Assembly (NCBI GenBank): GCA_948567375.1
Contig: OX419759.1
Coordinates: forward strand, 26,451,493-26,515,492
Source: Lunularia cruciata
Taxonomy: Eukaryota; Streptophyta; Marchantiopsida; Lunulariales; Lunulariaceae
Length of the DNA stretch: 64,000 bases
Direction of reading: 5' to 3'
Part shown: piece by piece, positions 49,538 through 61,590 of the stretch
Numbering within the stretch: position 1 is the stretch's first letter
Layout: each line of letters begins with the position of its first letter
Translations under genes and position numbers: made by a program
The notes under the pieces: model-generated
What the model was told of the DNA's origin: nothing
The model's database searches: none
Seen by the model: only the letters and a program-made list of their open reading frames with translations

Positions 49538-50116
49538 TGTAATGTTCCAAGGACATGAGAAACCCAAGAGAAATACAAGAGAAGAAACACAATCTACATA
49601 TAAGGTTTCATTCCTCAATACTTTGATGCCCAAAAGGAGCACCTTGTCAAAGAGGATCCACTCAAAAGGAGATACACCTTGGATCAAATACATGGATTAG
49701 TGGCATATCAGTGAGCTCTATCCTTAAATTAGCTGCATGGACTGGTGACATATTGATCCTTGTCCTATCTAGTTTGTCAAACAAGTTTGACCAAAGGGAA
49801 TCTTTAGAAAATCTTCTTATAGGAAGCTCGGAATGGCATAGGTGAGGTACCATTGGAAAGTTATCTATGAGACAAACAAGGGAAGCTTTTTCTTGCAAGG
49901 GGTATTACTTATTTTTTTGAGACCTAATTCATCTATTTAGGCCTCCTGAATTGGCTTTGAAGTTTTTAGGGTATTTTTGACCTCTACCCTATTAGTGGAA
50001 GTACTCTTTTGGTTACACCTCTATTTGATCTACTTAGATTGTCATATATAATATTATTAACAATATTACCAAGCCAATTTCCACCTCTAGATAATTTTTC
50101 TAGCTATGATATTACA
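49538..50116 (-). repeat. 3' LTR of chromodomain gypsy element
   Basis: 579 bp, aligning with 54027-54724 throughout. Terminal TGTAAT/ATTACA are inverted. It lacks the 79-bp duplication of the 5' LTR. Confidence 0.75.
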
Positions 50117-53100
50117 TACCTCTCCCCTTTTAAGATGTTATGTCCTTGTTACAAAGTTGGTGCTCAAAAGATTGTACTAACATTGGTGCATTGGTCAAGT
50201 TAGTTGTGGGCTCCCATGTTACCTCATACAATGGGGTACCCTTTCCAATGTATGAGATATTCCACACACGGAGGGTGGGTACCACAGATGTATTTTTGGA
50301 TAATACATTTGACTTCATATTCCTCTATGTCATCAATGAGTGTTGGACAAGGTCAAGCTTCTTGTATGAAAGGAAAGTGGGGTGGTTGGGGTGCATATCT
50401 ACATAGCAAAGAAACAAGGAATCTAAAAGCAATCTACAAGGAATATTTGATGGATCTTCATGTGTGCCGGTAGCTCAAGGTGATAGGTCATTTGCCGATT
50501 TGATGAAAAGGGCCACTAAAACAAGTTCTAAGCTGATGAGGCCAACTAATGTAAGTTTGGTTGTAGAAACCACACTTGATCACCCAACACTGAACTCCAT
50601 GTGCATGTGATGTGCATCTGCATATTTTTTGTCTATTTTGAGCTATCTACAATTTATGCTTGGCATTCTCCATGCCTTGTTGGATTCTAGAGACAAAAGT
50701 GTTGACAATATCAACTTTCATAGCCATTGGGCAGATCTTTAACAAGCTCAAAGGTGTGAAAGGGTGTTCTCCATACATGAGGAAGAATGGTATGACCTAT
50801 GTAGATGCATTCATTGAATTGTTGTAGGTAAATTCCACCAATGGAAGTAATGTGACCTACCTTTCTTACTCTACAAAGATGAAGCACCGGAGCATATCCA
50901 TGATAGTGCAATTGGCCCGCTCGATTTTCCCACAAGTTTATGGATGGTATGCCATGCACATGGTAAGTTTGTTTTTGAAGATGGTAAAAAGTGTTCTCCA
51001 AAACAAACTAGTGAATTGAGTGCCTTGACCATTGATAAGCACTTGAGACAGGCCATGGTGAGAAAAGACTGCCATTAAGAACAATTGAGCTAATTGTGGA
51101 GCATCATTGGTCATAGGACACACATGAATCATTTTTGTTGAGTTTTTCTACAAAGACTACAATGGAGTCAAAACCTAAGGTGATCTTGGGCAATGCACAA
51201 ACCAAATCCATGCTAACCTACTCCCAAAGTTGGGTAGGAGCATGGAGGTGTTGAATGAGTCCTATAAGCTTGATTAGAGGCTTTATTTTGCTGATGGAGT
51301 AGCAACTTCAAACATACTCCACATCATTGCTCATCTTGGGCCAAAAGTAATGGTGTTTAACTACATCTAAGGTCTTGTCCACTCCAATGTGACCTGCAAC
51401 AATAGAATCATGACATTTTGCTATGATGGTGTTCTTAGATTTGGAGAATCTAGGATCCATAACTTTCCATCATGAAAATTGAGCCCTTGGGTATAGGTTG
51501 CACCTTTGGATGATTGAGCTCCTATAATCTTTGGGTCAATCTTCATAGCAATAAGAATCCTTGGCTGGAAGTTTAGATTCATCTTGACCTCTACAACCAG
51601 ATTGTTCACCATAGGCATTTAGGTGAATGCATCTACAAGTTGCTTGTTGCCTTCCATAAATGTGGTCATCATGTTGAACCATTGTCTCCACTCTACCCAA
51701 TGAATATCTCAACGAGATAGATCTTTTTGTATCTTAAGGTATACTAGTGGTTTGTGGTCTATCTCCAATACAAATGCCTTCTTGCTGAGATAGTACTTCC
51801 AATGCTTGGTGGCAATGACAAAATCTAACTCTTTTCATTTGGTGTTGTGATAGTTACACTCTACCAAGCTTTTGAGAGAAATATACAACTAGGTGCCATC
51901 CATCACTCCATTCTTGTTGTAGGACTGCTCTTATTGCAACTATCACACACACAACTGCTCTTAGATGTGTTGGGTCATACCATTTCAAGATTGGTGCAAT
52001 CTACCTTGGGATTGTAGTGCTCTATCCATGGAATGCCTAGAATCACATTGTAACAAGCTAATTGTATCCCTCACTACTTAATTTCTTCTTTATACTCTCC
52101 TATAGAGAGAGTTACCTTTCTAGGCAATAATTAAATCCTCTCTATCTAATCATTAGTAAATCTAGTTCTTCATTCTCATCCTTCTCTAGTTTTATCTCCA
52201 ACCTTATTACAATAGAGCAAGACAAGAAATTTGTTATTGCTCTAGGGTCTATCAATACTCTCACTTGATTCCTTTCTAGGACTCCATTTACAATAATCAA
52301 TTATGTGTCTGGCCTTCTTCAACCTTTGCACACTTGTCCTCTTCCTCCCCTTTTTTTTACTACTCTTTATTGAGCCAATAAGGCTGCAAGGTATATTTAC
52401 TAGCAATCTTTGTTATCTGATGCAAATTCAACACCTTCCTCTTTGATTTGTCTCTCCAAGTTGTTCAAAGGTCACCTATATGGAGGCCAAGGACCTATAG
52501 GAAGGTGGGCACAAAAATTAATAGTTATGTGCCCTACTTAACCACAATTGTAACAACATAATTTTTTGCTCAAATCCCTTCTCCTCATGGGACTCCATCT
52601 CTCCTTTCTTTTACATGTCTACGTTCTCCGTAGAGCGGTCGTGCTCCTCAATCTCAAAAATGAATGTTGCCCAATTCTATTAGAATTGGTCCACCAAAGT
52701 GTGGTTTCTCAATCTGACAATGTTGTGTCAAGAGGTGAGGCACTTATAGGAGCTGAAGGGGTCCACTTCACCTTTTACAAGCACTCTTGCTATTCTCTAA
52801 GCAAATGCATGGTTTTAGAAATGGTGCAAGGATTTTCTACCATTACCTCTTGGCAAATTTGCTCTAACCCCCATTTGAAAGTGTCAAGAGTTTCAATTGG
52901 GCTCATATCAATTACTGTAATCTATAGATCAAGAAATGCTTCAATGTATTTTTGTATGCTATTCTTTTGCTTCAACCTCCATAGTCAAGTTCAAGCCATC
53001 TACATGGAATCCATAGATTAGAAATTCCTCAACAATCCTTTTTGCATTGTTGTCCAAGTGATCTTTCTTCCTTCTACCAACACTAATCTTTCCCAACCAT

Positions 53101-53300
53101 CATACCATGTGAAGGCTTTATCAATCAATTACTCACATGCAAACACACCTACCAAATGATCAATGATCTTGGTTGTGAATAATCAAAATTATTGATTCAT
53201 TCTTGAGATGCAATTTTCCACTACTTCCAAGGAATGTTGTTCCTTGTAAGGCTTGATGTTTCATGTCTTCTTCATCTATAGTAACAATATGGCCTCATTG
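50116..53300 (-). pseudogene. Decayed gag-pol of chromodomain gypsy element
   Basis: Minus-strand domains, with approximate positions: gag at 53300-52560 (AFTWYDGWERL, KWGLEQICQE); a zinc knuckle at 52555-52511 (CYNCG, then GH, last Cys one residue late, one stop inside); aspartic protease near 52280-52000, where the active site reads LIDPRA instead of a DSGA-type box and an ILGIPW block follows; RNase H at 51960-51620 (QQEWSDGWH, EIDHKPLVYL); integrase zinc region near 51400-51270 (GHIGVDKTL); integrase core at 51235-50900 (MDLV, INGQGTQF where the second Asp is lost, KIER keeping the Glu); and a chromodomain at 50345-50150 (EEYEVKCII, LIHWKGYP, then after a frame shift YEVTWEP). Between protease and RNase H only about 40-60 bp remain where about 600-700 bp of reverse transcriptase are expected. 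Confidence 0.75.
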
Positions 53301-54010
53301 TTGATTGGGATCTATGTCATCAGCATGTTGACTCTCTATCAGTTAACATTCTCCTTCTTGCATTACTTGACCATGCTTGAAGGTATATACTTGACTTTGT
53401 AATACCTCCATTGTCAAGAGTTCCTATTGGGCTCATATCAATTAACATTCTCCTTCTTGCATTACTTGATCATGCTTCAAAGTTAAACTTTGTGTTATTA
53501 CAAAGTCAACTCATTGATAATATTCCTCATTAGTATCACTCATTGATGATATTCCTCACCAAAATTACGGACTATAAAACCCTAAATATCACTTTTTTCC
53601 TAACTACATAATGGATTTCTACCTTAGTGTTGAAAGAGAGAGGATTTGGTATATTTAGATCCATTGTATCATATAGAATGTAAATTATCAAATCCTATTG
53701 TCTATTGTATATCATCACATATATAATCATAAGGTTTGGAGAATTCATTACTATGCCCATAAACTCCACTCCAAAATAATAAACAAGATATACTCTCACT
53801 TGCTCACATTGGATGTACATAATATTATGTGGGATGGATTCAAGAATGGAAAGTAAGGTGTAGGAAATTATCCTCCATGAGCATCCATCCCATCCTCTCT
53901 TTAGAAAACCCCCAATCTATCAATTGCACTACCTTTTTTCCTTGAAATTAAGCAGTCTCAATAGCCCATGTTCCTCCAAGAGGGATGATCCACTCACTTG
54001 GATTAAAACA

Positions 54011-54025
54011 CCTACTCTCGTACCA
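54011..54025 (-). other. Primer-binding site, initiator-Met-tRNA type
   Basis: TGGTACGAGAGTAGG on the minus strand, one base after the 5' LTR end. It resembles the TGGTATCAGAGC class used by many plant LTR elements. Confidence 0.6.
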
Positions 54026-54026
54026 T

Positions 54027-54724
54027 TTTAATGTTCCAAGGCTATGAGCTAACAAGAGACAAGAGATAAGAGATAAGAGAAACCCCAAGAAAAACAAAAG
54101 AAAAACACAACGTTCAAAGGATAAGAGCTAACAAGAGACAAGAGATAAGAGATAAGAGAAACCCTAAGAAAAACAAAAAAAAACCCAAAGTTTCATTCCT
54201 TAATACTCCGATGCCCCAAATGAGCATTTAATCTTTATTATAAAGCAAAGAGGATCCATTCAAAGGGAGCTACATCCTTGGCTCAAATATATAGATTGGT
54301 GGCATGTTAGCAAAATCTATCCTTACATTAGCTCCATGGATTGGTGACATGTTGACCCTTGTCCTATTTGGTTGGTCAAACAAGTTTCACAAAAGGCAAT
54401 CTTTGGAGAATCTTCTTATATGAAGCTCAAAACAACATGGGTGAGTTGCCATTGGAAAGCTCTCAATGAGACAAACAAGGAGGAGAAGGTAATGGTTTTT
54501 TTCCTGAAGTGGGGGGATTGATCAATTTTTGATGTCTAATTCATCCATTTAGGCCTCCAAAATTGACTATGAAATTTTTAGGGTGTTTTCAACCTTTGCC
54601 CTATTAGTAGAAGTACACTATTGGTGACACCTCTATCTAATCTACTTAGACCATTATATATAAGATCCCTAAAGATATTACCATGCTAATTTCCACCTCT
54701 AGATAATTTGTCTCACTAATTACA
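54027..54724 (-). repeat. 5' LTR of chromodomain gypsy element
   Basis: 698 bp. It is longer than the other LTR mainly because of a 79-bp tandem duplication (units start at 54046 and 54125, GAGCTAACAAGAGAC). The last bases read ATTAAA where the other LTR has ATTACA. Confidence 0.75.
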
Positions 54725-54729
54725 CATAC

Positions 54730-57700
54730 ACGTGGAGTATTGTAAAGTAGCACTAACCTGGAAGATTCAAGAGCATAGTCATTCAAGATTATTGTGATGT
54801 TGTGCCTTTTTGGAAGGATGGAACACTATATCAAAGTGATTGGATCCTTGAGATATCTTACTCACTCTTAGTTTGTACATTCAAAGACACTATTTGTGAG
54901 ACACCTTAAAATACTATCAATTTTCAACAACATAAACTCCTTTGTGAGTGCAAATCATAGTACTTATGATTGCTTCATTGATAGTTCTCAAGAATTTGGC
55001 CGGGCAACGAGGAAGGTACATAAATTCCAAGGTGAAGTGACCTTTGTTACAAATGAACCATCACAATCAAGAACCTATCGTAATAAAATTTTGGAGTGAG
55101 TGCAATAATTACTGATTATCTATTTTATAGTGTACCAAAGATGGTGACTCTACTCTTCAAGGAATTACTTTGCCCAAGAGGTTAAATACAAAATATTAGA
55201 TTTTTTGCATAGTGACACAATATCTTCAATTTTTAGTCATCTCCAACCTATATCCTCAAGGGAACAACTTGTTCTTACTGATTATACTATTAGTATATCA
55301 ATATTGGGATGTCAAAATAACTTGTTATAGTTTTGGTAGATAAAGGATTGTACACATTATTAATGGGTGATGCGGTTTTTGGGATAGTTAGGAAGAGTAT
55401 ACACTTGATGTGAAGAGGTGTAAATGTGGTCCATAAATAACTTGGATTAAAATAAATGTGTAAATGATATAGTAATGAATAATATGATATGAATAATCAA
55501 GTCGTAATGATGGACAAGACAATTAGAAAACCACTCCAACCATACTTTTGAAGTGATGATTTCCCATCCTCTTGGATAGATGTCAAGCAAAAGGACCAAT
55601 ATATCAAGTGTAAGGTATAGAACAAGATCAATTCCTTTTGGAAGCTACTTATAAAACTTAGTTAAAGAGTTATGAATTGATGGATGTAAAGTTAATACAT
55701 TTTCTTGAGTTTGGATGAGAATTTATCTTACTAAGAAAGAGCTATTAATCTCACTTTCCATTCTATAACTTGATTTAGATGATAGATATTCATTATTTTA
55801 TTATATGGAGAACATTCGTTGGTGTAATTCATTGAAGAGTAATCTTATCAAGTGATGGTCTTTTAGATGCTCTAGTGGTGCTTGAGCCGGTTAATACTCC
55901 CACTTTCTTTTCCGACTTGCTTGATGGGTCTTCTCCCTTACTATTCTATGAGCAAAAGAAGGTGAAGAGATTTTGGTTTGTTTTTCTTTCTTTGTGACAT
56001 TTCATTTTTTGTCTTTTTCCTTTTATATGTCTTTTTCTTAGTAATATGTGGTTTAGTTTATTTATCTCTTGATGAGTTAGAGCACTAGCCTTGTGAAACT
56101 CTACAGCTCCTTTATTGAGGTATATTGACCAAAACTAAACCAAAAATAAAATTCAACATTTGACAACCTCTTTGGTTCTCCACTCAATTATGAAGAGGTC
56201 TGAGACCCCGGTCAAGAGTTAACTCAACCTATGTTAGGATGTTATAATTCTAAGATTGCATTAATGCCCATGTCCATTGCATGCAAATAAATGAATAGAA
56301 AGGGTGATAACAACATTTGTTCAAAATGAGTAATGAGTTTGATATCAGACTGTAAACCAATAATGTCAATCTGTCCCTCAATTTTTCAATAGTGTTTTTT
56401 AAGTTTCTGAATATCTACCAAAGTTGGTAACTTGCATCACTTTGGGAAATAACCAACTCTACTATTACACTAAACCGAGGCTTCCCATCAATTTTAGAGG
56501 ACAGAAAGCGAGTATTTCCCTTGTTACCGGTAAAGTCGACCCCCATCTTCCAAAAGAGACCAATGAGTCGGGACTATTGTAACACTCCTATATAAGCTCC
56601 CAAGTAGCGACAAGTTAACATATCACAAACCAAAAACAAGTAAATGAGAAGTTCTATCATCACAACGTTGTATCAAAACCATGAGAATATTCAAATAGAA
56701 GTCTTGTTGCTCTAATTTAAATATATATTATTGAAGAGCTTTACGGTATCAGTGCTTGTAACTAGTTTCAGCTGAAGTGGATTTGTTTTATTTCATACAT
56801 CCACTATGAAGCAAAGTTCAAGATATCATTTGTGCATTTCGTACATAATCCATGACTTGGAATGTACCACTCTATGAGGTTATACAGCTGTAGTAGATGT
56901 ATGTGTATTTGCGTTTTCTGACCAAACGTCCTATTGATATCCACGCAGCTAGGTCTAAAGGTACATGGTGAAGGGAAGAGTAATGAAAAAAGAAAAATTC
57001 AGGAAACTAGGAAAAGTCCGAAGAAAAATAAGCAAGCTTTTTAGCATGTTAACCTTTTACTCAACAAGAAATTATGTGGTGTTCAAACATTTGAGGTGTT
57101 CAAAGGCGCTTTTAATACTGCGATGTAATCGTGCCCCAAAGTGACGTTCCATTCCTTTTGTTATGAAAGAAATTGAAAGGAATCTTCCTAGAAACGCCTG
57201 GTGTAATCCAGAAATTAGATGAGTTGCCGTTAACTCATTTACAAGAATCATTACACTTTTTTTTTAGTTAACATGGTGAATAGATTGAGTTCATGTATAT
57301 CGTAGGTCATTCTCTGTAAATAAATACAGTGATGATACTATCCAAGGTATTTTGATAACATCGATTGACTTAAAAATAAAATTAGAGAATTAGAAATGGA
57401 TCATTCAAAAGAAAATTTTATTTTAATCTTGATTAATTTTGTATGGTACATCAAAAAATAAGGGAAGTTCGTTCAAAAGACTTAGATGCAAGAGGTTTTT
57501 GGTTTAAACATCGTTTAATTCATTTTTAAAATGAATAATAGAATAATCCTATACCAATTTTATAACTGCAAGACCGCAATAAAAGTATGAAAATATCCCT
57601 AGCACATTCTGATTGTTATGAAATTTAAAGCTATAAATAGAATTTTGGTTATAAAATTCTGGAAAATTAAAGTTACACTAATTAGGGTAAATGCCTGAAT

Positions 57701-60700
57701 TCTGCTTTGAGCTCAGCACTGTATATGATGGTAATTATAACATGCACTGTATGAACATCCACACGAATTACGGACAAGAATGTAGAATCAAAAAAGTATC
57801 TACTATTAACAGCATATATTTTAAGGCTCAAAAGTGATAGAAAACACTATGCTATTTCCATGTACACTCAACTACATCTCGGATTGAAACTCTCATTGGT
57901 TTTCTATTGTCTTTTCCATCAAGAATACACTACCTTAGTCGTACAACTTGGATATATGTAAAGTTTTTTTATGGTCCCCATAAAGAATAACAGCCGAATA
58001 AATTAACGTGCTGTAAAGAAAGTTTATGGGCCTGGATTAAGGGGTTTACGAGAGGGATGAGTAATTAGCATCAAGTAGAGGTGTCGCAAGTCACCAGTAA
58101 ATTAAAACCAGTGCAACAATGTGTCGTGTATTGCAAACCAACGCTTCAATTTAGAAAATCTGATATTTTGAATACCTTCCTTAAGGTGAGTTGGTGGTAA
58201 TGAAGGGAGGAAGCAAAAGCAAGATTTGAGTCAAAGGGCCCATATTCTCATGTAGAAATAGAGCCAAGGCTGCAACATTTCTCCTATTCCAAAGTTTTGT
58301 GATAAGCATTTGAATATTAGTGTAAGGGCGCCAACCTCACTAAGCAGACCTCTCTTTCAGACTATGCTGACCTAGAAGAAATTCATTAATGCTCTGAACT
58401 TCAAGAAATTCCTAGAGTACATATTTGAAAATTTTAGAATTATGAACATGGAAGACATAACAACATGGAACCCAAACCCTGCTCCTCCTTCCATTCCACT
58501 CTAATGAGATGGGGATGGAGAGCGAAATAAACCTTTTTAGATAGTGAATCAAAAAGAATGAAACGGAAAAAAATATAGTAGAAAAGGATGAGGAAAATAT
58601 TGAAGAAGGGACTCTTTTGTTGGGGCCTTCCCAAGCTCACAATATCCAATTTAGTACTTTCCATTTCATACTATTCACTATCCTAACAAGCAAGAAGATA
58701 ATGAAGAGTTTAGTTGAGGTTTGGAGGAGTTTGGGGAGGAGGTTCCCACTACTACGAATGCCAAGAGGAGCACAAGACAAAGGAGAGAAGGAGCAAGAGG
58801 ATGAATTGCACAAGGGAAGAAATCCTCTAAACAGAATCCAAAAATTATCCCTACATTATCCTCTTTTACTCAAGACATTGCAAGCCATACTCAATTAAGG
58901 AGCTATTATTTAGAGGCCATGGCATGGAGAGGTGTAAACTTGGAGAGATCAATGCTCAAAAAATTACCAAGATAGATAAATTGAGAGTTAAAATGGAAAT
59001 AAAACATAAAGTGAAAAAAAAAGTTGAGATTTAAGGAGAAGATGCAAAATCAAAGCATTTTTATTCAATGATCCAAAAATTAGCTAAGCAAGGGAAAACT
59101 GCCATTGAAATTAAGAGTATTATCACATTTCTCTTAGAAATTGATGCCCATCTTGTTGATAGGTCCAATATCGATCACATCCCTACATGGTAGTGATTCC
59201 CTTTTGTAATAGCTATACAAAATGCACATGATAGCATTATAAAATTTTGTAATTGGTGCAAAGATATAATAAGTAGAGTCAATTTAAATGCATTTAAAAG
59301 ATAAGTGTTATCATAAAGAAGCTAAAATAATATCAATTTCACATCTACTAGGTATGTAAACCAATTTATGAAACCAACACAAACATGAGAAAACAAACTA
59401 AATGAACATGAGAACAAAAACCAACATGGTAAAAATATATGAAAATGATTCATTAGCAAAGCAAAGATACCAAAGAAACAAAGAGGAACAAATAATAGCA
59501 AAGAAAAGGAGGACTTGCTAGTACAAGAGAGGTACTTGCTCACATTGGGGAGAGACTTGCTTGCACAAGAGAAGGACTTTCTCACACTAGACGGGGCTTA
59601 CTCACTTTGGAGAGGGCTTGCTAGGGAGTGTTTTTGTTGATCATAGGAGTGCATTCTTAGACATGATTGTCTAGCTTGCTCGCATATTAGTTGGGCTTGC
59701 TTGGAGAGAAGTGGACTTGCTTGGAAAGGAAAGCTTGCTCAACAAAAAAGTTGATTTGGTCACAGAGTTTATGGTTAAGTGTGTAAACTCAAAAGTATTG
59801 ATGAATTTTTGGATTGAAGATAAATTGAAAATAAACATTAATCCATAATTCAATATAACTCACATGGATCAAGGATACTCCAAGCCAATGCTCACTTTTA
59901 AACCAAGAGAGTCAAGATTTCCTTCCAGAATTCCTTTATTGAAGTCCAAATTTGACTCTTGTCTTGCAAATGCCATTTGATACAAATGATAATATTTGCA
60001 ATCTAGTGATATCCAATTAGCCAAGCATCTTCTTTAATATCCTCCATCTTGTCATCCCATTACTTCTAGTAATCTAGAACATCTGCAATATCTCATTGAG
60101 TTTGATCTCTCTCACAAACACTTGTCCCAAATCTCAAAAGTTTTTGCTTCTTCTCTCTTAGGTCTTATGACAAGAAAAATTTCCAATTTTTCTCCTTTTA
60201 AAACTAGTGTCTCTTGGCTTGATAATTTCTTCTTCTTTTCTCCAGGTTCCTTTTCTTGATAGTTACTCTTTTGTCTCAAGTCTATAGATAATTTCCCTTT
60301 GCAAAATTTCTCCTTGAACTCTCTTTAATTTTTAAAGCCTGATAAGTTCTCAGGTTTCAAACTCCTATAAAAAGATTTGTTGAATTCTTTCTTATTTTTT
60401 AACCTTTAACTCTGTTTTTGGTCTATCCTTCCAATTTTGATCTATCTGTCTCCTCATCTTTAATTTCAAACTCTCTTAAACTCAATTTCCAACATCATTT
60501 CTCCAAGTCTCTCTTTAGTTTATTCCTCCAATTTGGATTTTGATTTGTCTGTCCTTTCCTTTCCAATTTCAGACTCTCTCCTTAACACATTTTCCAAAGT
60601 CATTTCTCCAAGTCTATATTTTTTGTGCCTTTACAATTTCTATATTGATATTTCTACCCTTTCCTCTCTAATTTCAAACTCTCTCCTAAACCCAATTTCC

Positions 60701-61308
60701 GAAGTCCTCTAAATTTTCAACTTCTTTTGTCCCTCCTTTGCTTTCCATTTTGATACCAAACTCTCTCTAGGTTTTAGGTTTGTCCTTCTTTCTCAGTCAT
60801 GAAGCTCAACCAAAATATTGGAATTGGTCCTTCATATTTATACCTTCTTTGTCCTCCATACTCTCAAAATTTAGATCTCTCTTTGGAATTCAATTTCTAA
60901 TTTAGCATTGCTATCTAATTGCATTTATATTTATAACTCTACCTCCTCTATACTTTCAAATTTGAATTACTCTTCACAAAATTTTTCTCTCTAGTTGTTG
61001 TTGAATCACAAACTTCAAATATCCTCTTGATTATAAACTCTCAAACACATTCAAATCTATACATAATATTGGCATTGTACATGGATATATTTACCCAAAG
61101 AATCAAATTTTAAATATGAGATGTGACTCTTTGTCAACCATCACCCACTTGTTTCACAAATGACCATTCATAACTCCATCTAACCAAAGTGATCCTGTTA
61201 ATACTCCAAGCAAACCTTTCTTAGCCAAAGCAAGCCCTTGGAACATTATTCAAACCCCTCCCACAACCCGAGTGGGTCCCTTGAAACTCCAAGCAAAGCC
61301 CTCCAAAA
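54730..61308. other. AT-rich DNA, no gene, minisatellites
   Basis: No domain recognised. 54896-55099 is a 67-codon open stretch without family. A degenerate array of about 20-bp CTTGCT(C/T) units spans 59510-59745. An array of about 104-bp units spans 60350-60720, with ATTTCAAACTC anchors near 60352, 60462, 60565 and 60670. 60100-61050 is C/T-rich. 56400-58050 is less repetitive but still without coding signal. Confidence 0.35.
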
Positions 61309-61590
61309 TGTTATGTGTATATACATTGTTACACAACATACATCACTATTAACATCACACACTATAGAAGCACAACTCAAACGTACATGAACTCTAAAGT
61401 GCCACAATAATTAGTTAATTATTTCACTCAAATCACACTCAAATTAGATTTGTACTTAATTCTTCACTCATCAATCTACCAACAATCGTGCATTGATTAC
61501 ACTCAAGCCATACCCACTATGGTAAATAGAGGCCAATAATGCTCACCGGCCTCTATCTACCATAGCCAGGAACTCAAAGGCTCAAGATAA
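61309..61590 (-). repeat. Truncated LTR of PHD-gypsy element, copy 3
   Basis: On the minus strand it matches the second part of the LTR at 4486-5144 (equivalent to about 4860-5144) and ends at the same CATAACA-type terminus. The first part of the LTR, the purine tract and the end of the PHD finger are missing, so a deletion of about 560 bp joined the finger to the LTR interior. Confidence 0.6.

Larger units (their letters stand above)
49538..54724 (-). mobile_element. Chromodomain Ty3/gypsy element, RT core deleted
   Basis: This is a nearly complete 5.2-kb element on the minus strand. The 5' LTR is at 54724-54027 and the 3' LTR at 50116-49538. Both start TGTAAT. The 3' LTR ends ATTACA. Flanking pentamers are CATAT (49533-49537) and CATAC (54725-54729), a likely target duplication with one change. 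A primer-binding site like initiator-tRNA-Met, TGGTACGAGAGTAGG, is at 54025-54011, and a polypurine tract (AAAAGGGGAGAGG) is near 50131-50119. Gag, protease, RNase H, integrase and chromodomain follow in gypsy order. The reverse transcriptase domain is absent between protease and RNase H. Stops and frame shifts make it inactive. Confidence 0.8.

Noticed and set aside
52566-53021. 151-codon open frame on the plus strand
   Set aside because: It is antisense to the gag region of the minus-strand chromodomain element, whose protein motifs are recognisable.
55320-55400. Possible retroviral-type protease motif (LVDKG)
   Set aside because: A single short motif without the flanking residues expected of an aspartic protease, and stops all around.
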